A DNA stretch of 64,000 nucleotides. Origin: CAVQGZ01 sp964356295. GTDB taxonomy: Bacteria > Actinomycetota > Actinomycetes > Jiangellales > Jiangellaceae. The notes under the pieces were generated by a model that searched no databases, had not been told where the DNA came from, and saw only the letters and a program-made list of their open reading frames with translations. Below, in pieces: positions 31,797 through 40,693 of the stretch. The DNA is taken from contig CAYHHE010000003.1 of assembly GCA_964356295.1 (NCBI GenBank), positions 9,274-73,273 on the forward strand. Reading direction: 5' to 3'. Numbering within the stretch: the stretch's first letter is position 1; the number at the start of each line of letters is the position of its first letter. The translations under genes were made by a program, and so were the position numbers.

Positions 31797-33626
31797 CTAC
31801 GGTGCAGCAGCGGCCGTCGGTGCCGGGGTCGCCGCCGGTGGCGTGGTCGGTGCGGGCGTCGGGACGGGTATGGGGGCCGGGGCGACGGCGACCGTGATGG
31901 CGACCCGGGTCCCCGCGCTGACCTCCTGACCCGGAGACGGAGCCTGGAAGACGACCGTCCCCGCAGTCTCGGTGGACGTCTCCTCGTTCACCAGCACCTG
32001 GAAACCGGCCTGGGACAGGATCGCCTGAGCCTCCCCGCTGGGCAGGCCGACGACATCGGGCATCTCGACGTTCCCGTTGGACACCACGAGCGTCACCGAC
32101 GACCCGACCTCGACCTCCGTTCCCTCCGGCGGCAGCACCTCCAGGACGGTGCCCTCGGGCTGGTCACTGGCCTGCTCACGGACGTCGCCGAGCACGAGCT
32201 CGGCGTCGGTGATGACCGGCCTCGCGTCGGCCACGTCCAGGCCCACGACACGCGGGACCAGCGTGCGCTCGCGTCCGGTGGACACCACGATGTCGACCTC
32301 GGTCTGCGGGTCGACGAGCTCCCCGGAGGCGGGTGACTGCTCGACGACCGTTCCCGCCTCGGCGTCCGGGTCGGCACGCTGGGAGACCTGGCCCAGGCCC
32401 AGCTCGCGCTCGTTGAGCGTGGCCTCGGCGGCCTGAGCCGACTGACCGACCAGGTTGGGGACGCGCACCTGCTGCTCGTTGGGCTGGAACAGCGCCCAGC
32501 CGGCGATCCCGGCGACTGCCAGGACCAGGAGCACGCCGATGGTGATCAGCGCGTAGCGTCCCGCGCGCGAGGGTGCCGCAGCGGGCTCCTCTTCGGAGAT
32601 CCCTGGGACCAGCGACGTCGCCGCCGGCTCGGCGATGGCGACGGTCGGCGGGGGGACGGCCGCCACCGGCATCCCGGCGCGGGCCCGTTCGAGGTCGGCG
32701 CGCATCTCAGCCGCGCTCTGGTAGCGCTGGAGCCGGTCCTTGGCGAGCGCGGTGAGAACGACCGCGTCGACGGCCGGAGGAATGGATGGGTTGAGCGCCG
32801 AGGGCGGCGTCGGGGCCTCCTTCACATGAGCCATGGCCACCGACACCAGTGAGTCACCGATGAACGGGGGTCGCCCGGTGAGCAGCTCGTACAGCACACA
32901 CCCGGTGGCGTAGAGGTCGCTGCGCGCGTCTGCGGTCTCTCCCCGGGCCTGCTCGGGTGAGAGGTACTGGGCTGTCCCGACCACCATGGAGGTCTGGGTC
33001 ATGGTCTGTCCGGCGTCGCCCATCGCGCGGGCGATCCCGAAGTCCATGACCTTGACCTGTCCGGCCTCGGTCATCATCACGTTGCCTGGCTTGATGTCGC
33101 GATGCACGATGCCGGCGCGATGGCTGTAGTCCAGGGCACGCAGCACTTCCTCGGTGATCTGCAGCGCGGTCTCGGTCGAGATGGACGGCTCCTCGCGCAG
33201 CATCTCGCGAAGGGTCTTGCCCTCCACGTACTCCATCACGATGAACGGGACGGACACCCCGTTGACCTCGCTCTCCCCGGTGTCGTACACCGCGACGATG
33301 TTGGGATGGTTCAGCGAGGCCGACGACTGGGCCTCCCGGCGGAAGCGGGCCTGGAAGGTCTGGTCGGTGACCAGGTCCACCCGCAGCGACTTGATGGCCA
33401 CCGTCCGGCCCAGCCGCAGGTCACGGCCCCTGCGCACCTCGGCCATCCCACCACGGCCGATCACTTCGCCCATCTCGTAGCGCTCACCCAGCGGTGTCGG
33501 TCCGGCGCTGCCGGCGGTGGGGCTGCCTGCTGCACCTCCGGAGGGCACGCCGACCGTCGGCTGCTGCTCGGGTACCGGGTTGGTGTCGGGTTGCGGGGGA
33601 CCCGCCCCCTCTGGCGTGTCGGTCAC
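31797..33626 (-). CDS. pknB: Serine/threonine protein kinase PknB with PASTA domains
   Basis: A 609-residue receptor kinase. Residues 1-46 are a disordered Pro/Gly leader. The kinase domain (about 50-320) has GRGGMAEV, VAIK (K79), HRDIKPGN (D177) and DFG (195-197). A membrane helix spans about 358-380. Three PASTA repeats begin RVPNLVGQ, LVPRVVGL and EMPDVVGL, and a Pro/Ala tail closes the protein. Mycobacterial PknB has four PASTA repeats. It senses peptidoglycan fragments and phosphorylates cell-wall regulators. The GTG at 33626 overlaps the pbpA stop (GTGA). No pknA is present in this operon. Confidence 0.96.
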   Translation of the reverse strand: MTDTPEGAGPPQPDTNPVPEQQPTVGVPSGGAAGSPTAGSAGPTPLGERYEMGEVIGRGGMAEVRRGRDLRLGRTVAIKSLRVDLVTDQTFQARFRREAQSSASLNHPNIVAVYDTGESEVNGVSVPFIVMEYVEGKTLREMLREEPSISTETALQITEEVLRALDYSHRAGIVHRDIKPGNVMMTEAGQVKVMDFGIARAMGDAGQTMTQTSMVVGTAQYLSPEQARGETADARSDLYATGCVLYELLTGRPPFIGDSLVSVAMAHVKEAPTPPSALNPSIPPAVDAVVLTALAKDRLQRYQSAAEMRADLERARAGMPVAAVPPPTVAIAEPAATSLVPGISEEEPAAAPSRAGRYALITIGVLLVLAVAGIAGWALFQPNEQQVRVPNLVGQSAQAAEATLNERELGLGQVSQRADPDAEAGTVVEQSPASGELVDPQTEVDIVVSTGRERTLVPRVVGLDVADARPVITDAELVLGDVREQASDQPEGTVLEVLPPEGTEVEVGSSVTLVVSNGNVEMPDVVGLPSGEAQAILSQAGFQVLVNEETSTETAGTVVFQAPSPGQEVSAGTRVAITVAVAPAPIPVPTPAPTTPPAATPAPTAAAAP

Positions 33627-35086
33627 GATTCCGCGCCTCCCCTCAGGAGCACCGCTTGCATCACTGCTCGGGCCACAGGTGCGGCCAGCTGCCCACCCGA
33701 GATGTCCACCTCGCCCCCGGCGTCCTCGATCACGACTGCGACCGCCACCTGCGGGCTCTCGGCGGGGGCGAACGCGGTGAACCAGGCCAGCGGGGGATCG
33801 TCCTCGCCGCGCTCCGCGGTGCCGGTCTTGCCCGCCACGGTCACGTCGGGGATCGCGGCGTTCGTCCCGGTGCCCGACTCCACCACGGTGACCATCATCT
33901 CGGTGAGACCACGTGCGGTCGGGGGGGTCACCGCCTGGGACTGCTCGACGGGCTCGGTCACCTGCAGCGGCGCCAGGTCCGGGGCGAGGGCCTCGGCGAT
34001 CAGGTAGGGCTTCATGAGCGTCCCGTCGTTGGCGATCGCGGCGGAGACCATCGCGGTCTGCAGCGCAGTCGCCCGCACGTCGTACTGGCCGACAGCCGCC
34101 TGCGCAGTCTGTGCGGCATCCATCTCCGCGGGGAAGACGCTGGTGGCGGCGTTGTAGGCCTCCAGCGGCTGCTGGTTGTACCCGAAGGCCTCCGCCTGCG
34201 CGCGCAGCGCGTCGTCCCCGAGCTCCAGGCCGACCGATGCGAAGGCGGTGTTGCAGGAGATGCGCAGCGCATCGGTCAGTGTCGTCTGGTCGTTGGGTCC
34301 ACAGGCCCCGCCGGACTGGTTGGTCAGCACCGCCGTGCTCCCGGGAAGCGGCAGTGACGCGGGACCGGGCAGCGTCGAGTCGGGCGTGTACCTCCCGCTC
34401 TCCAACGCGGCCGCCGCCGTGACGAGCTTGAACACCGAGCCGGGCGGGTAGGTGCGCGCGATGGCCCGGTTGAGTGTGGGCTCGCTGGGGTCGGTCTCGT
34501 AGGCAGTCCAGGCCTGCTCCTGGACCTCGGGGTCCGGGTCGGCGAGCGGGTTGGGGTCGTAGCTCGGGCGGGCGGCCATCGCCAGGATGGCACCGGTGCG
34601 CGGGTCGAGGGCCACGACCGCACCGATGCGTCCCTCCAGGCCGGCGTCGGCGGCCTGCTGGGCCTCCGGGAGGAGGGTCAGCCGGACGCTGCCGCCCTCG
34701 GGTGGACGTCCGGCGACCAGGTCGATCACGCGCCGGGCGAACAGCGCATCGTCGGTGCCGGCCAGGATATCGTTGGCGACCCGCTCGGTGGCCGCACGAC
34801 CGTAGATCCAGGAGTAGAAGCCGGTGGCGTGGGCGTACAGCGGGCCCTCGGCGTACTCGCGCCGGTACTGGAACGTCCCGCCGGTCTCCACCGAGCGGGC
34901 CACGGCGGCATCCGCCACGAGGATCGGGCCGCGCTGACGGGCGTAGTCGTCGAGCAGCACGCGGCGGTTGTCCGAGCGGGCGTTGAGGTCGTCGGCCCAC
35001 AACGCCTGGATGAAGGTGATGTTCACCAGCAGCGCGGCGAACATCAGCAGCGTGATGATCGACCAGCGTCGGATCGCCCGGTTCAT
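33623..35086 (-). CDS. pbpA: Peptidoglycan D,D-transpeptidase PbpA (class B PBP)
   Basis: A 487-residue class B penicillin-binding protein that cross-links peptidoglycan. It has a short cytoplasmic N-terminus, a membrane helix (about 9-29), a dimerisation domain and a transpeptidase domain with SVFK (217-220, catalytic Ser217), SCN (277-279) and KTG (420-422). The ATG overlaps the rodA stop by 4 bases. It pairs with the SEDS glycosyltransferase encoded immediately upstream. Confidence 0.96.
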   Translation of the reverse strand: MNRAIRRWSIITLLMFAALLVNITFIQALWADDLNARSDNRRVLLDDYARQRGPILVADAAVARSVETGGTFQYRREYAEGPLYAHATGFYSWIYGRAATERVANDILAGTDDALFARRVIDLVAGRPPEGGSVRLTLLPEAQQAADAGLEGRIGAVVALDPRTGAILAMAARPSYDPNPLADPDPEVQEQAWTAYETDPSEPTLNRAIARTYPPGSVFKLVTAAAALESGRYTPDSTLPGPASLPLPGSTAVLTNQSGGACGPNDQTTLTDALRISCNTAFASVGLELGDDALRAQAEAFGYNQQPLEAYNAATSVFPAEMDAAQTAQAAVGQYDVRATALQTAMVSAAIANDGTLMKPYLIAEALAPDLAPLQVTEPVEQSQAVTPPTARGLTEMMVTVVESGTGTNAAIPDVTVAGKTGTAERGEDDPPLAWFTAFAPAESPQVAVAVVIEDAGGEVDISGGQLAAPVARAVMQAVLLRGGAES

Positions 35087-36483
35087 CGCACCCGCACCGC
35101 CTGGGTCTGCGCCTCGGCCAGCGGCGCGGGAGGGGCCGGCGCGGGGCGCCGGGCGGCGTCGCTGACGCGCAGCAGCAGCGCCACGATCACCCAGTTCATC
35201 ACCAGCGAGGAGCCACCCAGCGACAGGAACGGGGTGGTCAGGCCGGTGAGCGGGATAAGCCGGGTCACCCCACCGATCACGACGAACACCTGGAGCCCGA
35301 CGGCGGTCGCCAGCCCGGCAGCCAGCAGGGTGCCGAACGGGTCTCGCGAACCGATGGCGATGCGCAGCCCACGGGCCACGAGAACGCCGTAGAGGACGAT
35401 GATCACCATCAGGCCGGTGAGGCCGAGCTCTTCCCCGAGCGCCGCGGCGATGAAGTCCGACTCGGCGAACGGGATGAGATCGGGCTGGCCCCGCCCCAGC
35501 CCGGTGCCCAGCAACCCCCCGTACGCGAGGCCGTAGAGGCTCTGGATGATCTGGAAGTTGGCGTTGGGGTCGGCGAAGGGGTCCAGCCAGCCCGTCACCC
35601 GCGCCTGGACGTGGTCGAACAGCAGGTAGCTGGCGTACCCGCCCAGCGCGGCGAGCAGCACCCCGACCACCAGCCATCCGACCCGCTCGGTCGCGACGAA
35701 CAGCAGCACCACGAAGACGCCGAAGAACAGCGCGGCAGCGCCCAGGTCGCGCTCGAACACCAGGATCGCCAGGCCCAGCGCCCACACGACGAGGATCGGC
35801 CCGAGGTCGCGGCCTCGGGGCAGGTCGATGCCCAGGACTCGCCGTCCGGCCAGAGCCAGGGCCTCCCGGTGAACCACCAGGTAGGAGGCGAAGGCGACCA
35901 CCATGACGACCTTGGCGGCCTCCCCGGGCTGGAACGACTGCCCGAGGACGGAGATCCAGATCCGTGCGCCGTTGATCTCCACGCCGAGGCCCGGGACGAG
36001 CGGCAGCAGCAGCAGCCCCACGCCCAGCAGGAACGTGAGGTAGGTGTAGCGGCTGAGCATGCGGTGGTCGCGCACCGTCGCGAGCACCAGGCACAGCAGC
36101 AGCAGCCCAACCACGCTCCACACCAGTTGGCCCGGGGCCTCGGCCGACGGCGGTGGCAGCTCCAGGCGCGCGGCCTGGGCCTGGTTGGCCACGTCCAGAC
36201 GATGGATCATCGCCAGGCCGATACCGTTGAGCGCGAGCGCCGCGGGCATCAGCACCGGGTCGGCGTACGGCGCCCGCCAGCGGATGACCAGGTGGACGGC
36301 GATGCCGACCGTGGTGACGGCGATCCCGTACCCGAGGAGCCGGCTCGGGGGCGCACCGGCCGTGCCGAGCCCGACGCTGGCGTAGGCGCCGATGGCGATG
36401 GCCACGGCGACCAGCACCAAGGCCAGCTCGACCCACCGCCCGGTCCCTAGCCGGCGTGCCTGCGCAGCAGCGTCCGTGCTCAC
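35083..36483 (-). CDS. rodA: SEDS peptidoglycan glycosyltransferase RodA/FtsW family
   Basis: A 466-residue integral membrane protein with about 12 helices. The conserved SEDS segments are present: NGARIWISVLGQSFQPGEAAKV, FERDLGAAALFFGVFV with the E/D pair needed for catalysis, and FAESDFIAAALGEELGLTG. The C-terminal cytoplasmic tail is Pro/Ala-rich. It polymerises lipid II together with PbpA. GTG start 1 base after the pstP stop; RodA is assigned over FtsW from the pstP-pbpA context. Confidence 0.95.
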   Translation of the reverse strand: MSTDAAAQARRLGTGRWVELALVLVAVAIAIGAYASVGLGTAGAPPSRLLGYGIAVTTVGIAVHLVIRWRAPYADPVLMPAALALNGIGLAMIHRLDVANQAQAARLELPPPSAEAPGQLVWSVVGLLLLCLVLATVRDHRMLSRYTYLTFLLGVGLLLLPLVPGLGVEINGARIWISVLGQSFQPGEAAKVVMVVAFASYLVVHREALALAGRRVLGIDLPRGRDLGPILVVWALGLAILVFERDLGAAALFFGVFVVLLFVATERVGWLVVGVLLAALGGYASYLLFDHVQARVTGWLDPFADPNANFQIIQSLYGLAYGGLLGTGLGRGQPDLIPFAESDFIAAALGEELGLTGLMVIIVLYGVLVARGLRIAIGSRDPFGTLLAAGLATAVGLQVFVVIGGVTRLIPLTGLTTPFLSLGGSSLVMNWVIVALLLRVSDAARRPAPAPPAPLAEAQTQAVRVR

Positions 36484-36484
36484 G

Positions 36485-37825
36485 TCAGCTCCGCTCGCTG
36501 TCGGCGGACTCGCACGCCAGGCCCGGGAAACCGCTGATCTGCGGGCCGGCGTTGTTGGCCCGGCACGCCTCGCGGCGCACGCGCTCGACGATCAGCTCGG
36601 CCTCGATGAGGTCGTCGGCGCGGATGCCCTGCCGGACGTCCTCCTGGTAGACCTCAGGCAGCGCCTCCACGGGCAGGTCCGGGATCTCGAGGGCGACCGT
36701 GCTGCCGGGAAACCCGGGCAGCCCCGCACGGATGACGACGTCCTCCCCGTCGGTGCCGACGTAGTACTGCTGCCCGTACCAGGCCGACAGAGCGCGTATC
36801 CCGACGACGAGGAGGACGACGACGACGCCGGCGAGGGCCGCCAGCAGCACCCACCGCCACCGGCTGCGGCGGCGTGGGGCGTAACGGCGAGCCTCCTCGT
36901 CCTCGCTCTCGTCCTCGTCACGCGACGGCTCGGACGAACCGCCCGTGGCGGCCTGCACGGTACCGGTCCCGTCGGTCTGCTCGATCTCGTCGTAGCGCAG
37001 CGCATCGGGATGGCCGGCTCCCGTGGCGGCCGCACCCACCAGGTGCGCCTCCGTGGTGTCGTCGTCGTGGGATTCGTGGTCGGAGGCTCGCACGTCGGCG
37101 ACCACGCACGTGATGTTGTCCGGACCGCCGGCTGCTACTGCGAGCTCGACGAGCCGGTCGGCTGCGGCCTGCGGGTCCGCCTGCTCCATCAGCTCGGCGC
37201 GGATCGCCTCCGCGCTCACCACGCCGCACAACCCGTCGCTGCAGAGCATGACCCGGTCGCCGTCCTGTGCGGGGACCTGGGCCAGGTCGGGCCCGACGTC
37301 CTCGCCGCCGAGGGCCTGCAGGAGAAGCGACCGGGCGGGATGGCTCTCCCTCTCGTTCTCGCCGATACGCCCCTCGTCGATGAGGGCCTGGACGTAGGTG
37401 TGGTCGCGGGTGAGCTGGATGAGCTCTCCGTCACGCAGCAGGTAGGCCCGGGAGTCGCCGATGTGCGCCAGGCTGAACCCGCCGCCGGTCCACAGCAGGG
37501 CGGTGACCGTGGTGCCCATGCCGCTGCGGCTGGGGTCAGCCTCGACCAGGTCGCGGATGCGGTGGTTGGCTTGCGTGATCGCCTCGACCAAGGCGGCGTC
37601 GCTCTCCTGGCCACCGGGGGCCGGACCCTGGCCGTCGAGGTTGGCCAGGGCTTCCACGGTGACCGCACTGGCGACCTCGCCAGCGGCGTGCCCCCCCATG
37701 CCGTCGGCGACCACGAGCAGCCGCGGCCCGGCGTAGCCGGAGTCCTCGTTGCCTTGCCGCACCAGCCCCACGTGGGACTGCGCGACCGACCGGATGACCA
37801 GGCCCATGACAGCGAGCCGAGTCAC
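36485..37825 (-). CDS. pstP: Serine/threonine protein phosphatase PstP (PPM family)
   Basis: A 446-residue protein. The PPM phosphatase domain (about 5-240) has metal-binding residues in DGMGGHAAGEVAS, GDSRAYLLR, SDGL and GGPDNIT. An acidic, then basic, juxtamembrane region precedes a membrane helix (about 320-345) and an extracytoplasmic tail of about 95 residues. It reverses PknB phosphorylation. The GTG at 37825 is preferred because it overlaps the fhaB stop (GTGA); ATG at 37807 is the alternative and would remove six residues. Confidence 0.95.
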   Translation of the reverse strand: MTRLAVMGLVIRSVAQSHVGLVRQGNEDSGYAGPRLLVVADGMGGHAAGEVASAVTVEALANLDGQGPAPGGQESDAALVEAITQANHRIRDLVEADPSRSGMGTTVTALLWTGGGFSLAHIGDSRAYLLRDGELIQLTRDHTYVQALIDEGRIGENERESHPARSLLLQALGGEDVGPDLAQVPAQDGDRVMLCSDGLCGVVSAEAIRAELMEQADPQAAADRLVELAVAAGGPDNITCVVADVRASDHESHDDDTTEAHLVGAAATGAGHPDALRYDEIEQTDGTGTVQAATGGSSEPSRDEDESEDEEARRYAPRRRSRWRWVLLAALAGVVVVLLVVGIRALSAWYGQQYYVGTDGEDVVIRAGLPGFPGSTVALEIPDLPVEALPEVYQEDVRQGIRADDLIEAELIVERVRREACRANNAGPQISGFPGLACESADSERS

Positions 37826-38307
37826 TTCCGCAGCTCGAGCACGGTTCGGCCCAGCCGGACGGTGGACTTGGCGCCCACCGGTGTCGGCCTGCTGATCCGC
37901 GCCCCCGCCACGTATGTCCCGTTGGTCGACCCGAGGTCCTCGACGTACCACTGGCCGTTGTGCGGGAGGAAGCGTGCGTGCCTGGTGGAGACGTACTCGT
38001 CGGACAGGGCCACGTCGTTGCCCTCCCCCCGTCCCGCCGTCAGCGGCCCGCTGAGGGTGACCTGCTTGCCGCTGTCGCCGCCCTCGATCACCACCATCTT
38101 CGTAGGGGCGCCGCGGTGCAGCTTGACCGGCTTGACCTGCTGGGGGGGCGCCGGCGCCGGTGCAGCAGCAGCCTCGGGGCGGGCTGTCGGGGTGCGGGGT
38201 CGCACCCCGAACAGGTCGGCACGGATGGCCGAGGCGATCGCGAACGCAAAGATCCACAGAAGGGCGAGGAAGCCCATCTGGATCAGCGTGAGGGTGAGCT
38301 CGGACAC
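37822..38307 (-). CDS. fhaB: FHA-domain membrane protein FhaB (FipA-like)
   Basis: A 161-residue protein with an N-terminal membrane helix (about 5-28), an Ala/Pro linker and a C-terminal FHA domain (about 75-161) with the phosphothreonine-binding GRGEGNDVALSDEYVSTRHAR and DLGSTNGTYV. FHA proteins here read PknB phosphorylation; FhaB links to FtsZ and FtsQ in mycobacteria. It sits between fhaA (3 bases upstream) and pstP. Confidence 0.94.
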   Translation of the reverse strand: MSELTLTLIQMGFLALLWIFAFAIASAIRADLFGVRPRTPTARPEAAAAPAPAPPQQVKPVKLHRGAPTKMVVIEGGDSGKQVTLSGPLTAGRGEGNDVALSDEYVSTRHARFLPHNGQWYVEDLGSTNGTYVAGARISRPTPVGAKSTVRLGRTVLELRK

Positions 38308-38310
38308 GGC

Positions 38311-39048
38311 TCAGCCTTGGCCCGTGCCACTGCCCGGCCCGGCCCGGGGATTGCCGCGATGGACGGTGATGGTCGTCGATCCGAGCCGCACCTGCGTGCC
38401 GTCGTGCACCGGAGCCTGGGCGACCCGCTGGCCGTCGACGATGGTCCCGTTGGTCGAGTGCAGGTCCACCACGACGACGTCGGCGTGCGTCCCCTCGCCC
38501 AGCACGCGGAACTCCGCGTGGCTGCGGCTCACGCCCGGGTCGTCGATGCGGATGTCGCAGTCCGACCCGCGTCCGACCAGGACGCCGGCCGCAGTGACCG
38601 GCACGACCGATCCGTTCACCTCGAGGTAGGCCGGCGCTGAGCGCACCGGGCCGGGCGTCGGCCCCCCGGCGCTCACGCTGGCGCGCACCTCGCTGGACAC
38701 GCGGAACTGGCCCGTGCGGAGGTCGTCCGCTCGCTCGATGGACACCTCGACCCGGCCCGGAAGGGCGTAGCGCTGCAGGTCGGCGTGCTCGGTTACCAGA
38801 GCCGTCAGCTCGGTGACGAGGCTGGTCGAGTACGGGGCGAGGCGGTCGTGGTCACGCGGGGACAGCGCGACGGTGAACCGGTTGGGGGCCAGCGACCGGT
38901 CGCGCGAGACGATGGCGGCGTTGTCGTCGAGCTCGCGCTGCAGCGCCGAGGCAACCTCCACCGGCTGCACCTCGGAGCGGAAGACGCGGGAGAACCCGCC
39001 GTTCACCCATGACTCCAGGCGCTGCTCGATACGCCGCAACGCTCCCAC
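38311..39048 (-). CDS. fhaA: FHA-domain protein FhaA (DUF3662 plus FHA)
   Basis: A 245-residue cytoplasmic protein. The N-terminal DUF3662 domain (about 1-125) begins GALRRIEQRLESWVNGGFSR, followed by a linker and a C-terminal FHA domain with GRGSDCDIRIDDPGVSRSHAEF and DLHSTNGTIVDG. In mycobacteria FhaA binds the phosphorylated MurJ pseudokinase domain and tunes lipid II flipping. Its linker here is much shorter than in mycobacterial FhaA (over 500 residues). The GTG at 39048 follows GGAGGAGG, so the frame further upstream is not used. It is the first gene of the operon. Confidence 0.94.
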   Translation of the reverse strand: MGALRRIEQRLESWVNGGFSRVFRSEVQPVEVASALQRELDDNAAIVSRDRSLAPNRFTVALSPRDHDRLAPYSTSLVTELTALVTEHADLQRYALPGRVEVSIERADDLRTGQFRVSSEVRASVSAGGPTPGPVRSAPAYLEVNGSVVPVTAAGVLVGRGSDCDIRIDDPGVSRSHAEFRVLGEGTHADVVVVDLHSTNGTIVDGQRVAQAPVHDGTQVRLGSTTITVHRGNPRAGPGSGTGQG

Positions 39049-39250
39049 CGCACCTCCTCCCGCCTCCTCGCCTGCGTGTCGGCCGCTGGTCCGCCACGTG
39101 CGAGGATCGTATCCGCGACGAGCGCCCGGAGCCGTCGGCGCGCTGGGGGGTCGCGTCCGGCGTGGTACCCTGCCGGGTGCGGCGACGGCGGCCCACCGGC
39201 CGTCAACGTCCGCGGTGGCCTGGTCAGACTCCCTGCTCAGGGCACGTCTC

Positions 39251-39334
39251 GCGCGAGTGGCGGAACAGGCAGACGCGCACGGTTCAGGTCCGTGTGTCCG
39301 CAAGGACGTGGGGGTTCAACTCCCCCCTCGCGCA
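39251..39334 (+). tRNA. tRNA-Leu (CAG)
   Basis: An 84-base class II tRNA with a long variable arm. Acceptor GCGCGAG pairs with CTCGCGC. The anticodon stem CACGG/CCGTG encloses TTCAGGT with CAG at 39285-39287. The T-arm contains GGTTCAACTCC. CCA is not encoded. Confidence 0.97.
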
Positions 39335-39357
39335 CCGTTCGTACCAGCCGTCCGAGG

Positions 39358-40509
39358 TCACAGCGAGGACCGGACGATCGAGCTCAGCTCGTCCACGGTC
39401 AGCTCGATCGGGTGCCCCTTCATGCTCGACGACCGGGCGGCGGCCGCGACGACGTCCTCGATGTCCTCGGCCCCCAGGCCATGCTTGCCGAGGCCCGGGA
39501 TCGACAGGAACTGGCAGGTGTCTCGCACCCACGAGACGAGGTCCTCGACCCGGGCGGTCTGGTCGCCGGTCACCAGCCGGGCAGCCTCGGCGAAGCGTCG
39601 CAGCGCCGCCGAGGACGGGTCGCGGCCACGCAGCGCGGTCACTGTCACGGTGACCGCTGAGGGAAGCAGCGCCGCACAGATGGCGCCGTGAGCCCCGCCG
39701 GTGACCCCACCCACCACCCCAGCGAGGCCGTGCACGGCACCGAGCTTGGCGTTGGCCAGCGCCATGCCGCCCAGCAAGGAGCTCAGCGACATGTCCGTGC
39801 GGGCCGCTTCGTCCGAGCCGCGGTCGTAGGCCCTGCGAAGCGATCGTCCGGCGGCTGCCAGACCGGTGCGCGCGAATCCGTCGGTCAGCGGGCTGGCGTG
39901 GGGGGAGACGAACGGCTCCAGGCACTGCGTGAGCGCGTCCAGGCCAGCCGACGCAGTCACCGCCTTCGGGCAGCTCAGGGTCAGCAGCGGGTCGACGATC
40001 GCGACGCGCGGCAGCAGGGTCGGTCCGCGCAGGCTGACCTTGACGGCGTGCTCGGGGGAGGACAGGACGGCGTTCGCCGTCACCTCTGATCCGGTCCCCG
40101 CGGTCGTCGGCACCGCAACCACGGGCAGGCCCGGTCCGGGGAGCGGCCGGCCTGCTCCGATGACCTCGAGATGGTCCATCGGGTCTGCGGCTGCGACGAG
40201 TGCGCCCGCGGCCTTGGCCAGGTCGATGACGCTTCCGCCGCCGAGGCCCAGCACCACGTCGCAGCCTCGGGCCGCGTCCACCGCGGCTCGGGTGTCGGCG
40301 ACGGTGGGCTCGCGCTCGACGCTCAGCGTGACGAGATCGACCCCGGCCTCCTTCAGCGCATCCCGGACGTTGTAGCGCTGCGGGCGGGAGCCGGTGACCA
40401 GCAGCGCGTGGGACCCGTGGGCGACCACTGCCCCAGGGATCTGCCGGGCGGTGCCAGGACCGAACACGACCCGGCCAGCGGTCGCGAAAGTGAAGGACTC
40501 GCGGGTCAT
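39358..40509 (-). CDS. Iron-containing alcohol dehydrogenase family protein (maleylacetate reductase-like)
   Basis: A 383-residue protein with the NAD-binding GGGSVID at 90-96 and TTAGTGSEVT at 135-144. The metal-ligand positions of the Fe-ADH family are D191, Q195, H260 and H274. The second is normally His and here is Gln (DALTQ), so metal use is uncertain. The Rossmann-plus-helical layout and length fit Fe-ADH and maleylacetate reductases, which act late in aromatic ring catabolism. The ATG at 40509 lies within the 55-base segment repeated on both sides of the gap. With the gap collapsed it would overlap the monooxygenase stop (ATGA), indicating an operon. Confidence 0.82.
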   Translation of the reverse strand: MTRESFTFATAGRVVFGPGTARQIPGAVVAHGSHALLVTGSRPQRYNVRDALKEAGVDLVTLSVEREPTVADTRAAVDAARGCDVVLGLGGGSVIDLAKAAGALVAAADPMDHLEVIGAGRPLPGPGLPVVAVPTTAGTGSEVTANAVLSSPEHAVKVSLRGPTLLPRVAIVDPLLTLSCPKAVTASAGLDALTQCLEPFVSPHASPLTDGFARTGLAAAGRSLRRAYDRGSDEAARTDMSLSSLLGGMALANAKLGAVHGLAGVVGGVTGGAHGAICAALLPSAVTVTVTALRGRDPSSAALRRFAEAARLVTGDQTARVEDLVSWVRDTCQFLSIPGLGKHGLGAEDIEDVVAAAARSSSMKGHPIELTVDELSSIVRSSL

Positions 40510-40693
40510 CCCTGCCTCGAGCGTCCCTGCCTCGAGCGNNNNNNNNNNNNNNNNNNNNNNNNNNNNNNNNNNNNNNNNNNNNNNNNNNNNNNNNNNNNNN
40601 NNNNNNNNNNNNNNNNNNNNNNNNNNNNNNNNNNNNNNGCGAAAGTGAAGGACTCGCGGGTCATCCCTGCCTCGAGCGTCCCTGCCTCGAGCG
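40484..40693. repeat. Identical 55-base direct repeats flanking an assembly gap
   Basis: 40484-40538 and 40639-40693 are the same 55 bases, separated only by 100 N. Each copy ends with two tandem 15-base units (tccctgcctcgagcg with a junction shift). The repeat covers the start codon of the Fe-ADH gene and the stop of the monooxygenase gene, so a real duplication would be odd. Overlapping contig ends are more likely. Confidence 0.92.
40539..40638. other. Assembly gap (100 N)
   Basis: Exactly 100 N between two contig ends that share 55 identical bases. It interrupts the junction between the Fe-ADH and monooxygenase genes. Removing the N run and one repeat copy gives an uninterrupted two-gene junction. 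Confidence 0.97.

Noticed and set aside
31797..35000. A continuous open frame of over 1000 codons reading through pknB and into pbpA
   Set aside because: Only the part from 33626 shows kinase and PASTA features; upstream it is the out-of-frame shadow of pbpA, which is clearly coded in another frame. High GC keeps the shadow open.
33623..36436. A 937-codon frame reading through pbpA into the rodA region
   Set aside because: Protein similarity begins at the ATG at 35086, which overlaps the rodA stop; the upstream part is low-complexity Arg/Gly/Pro sequence typical of antisense or shifted frames.
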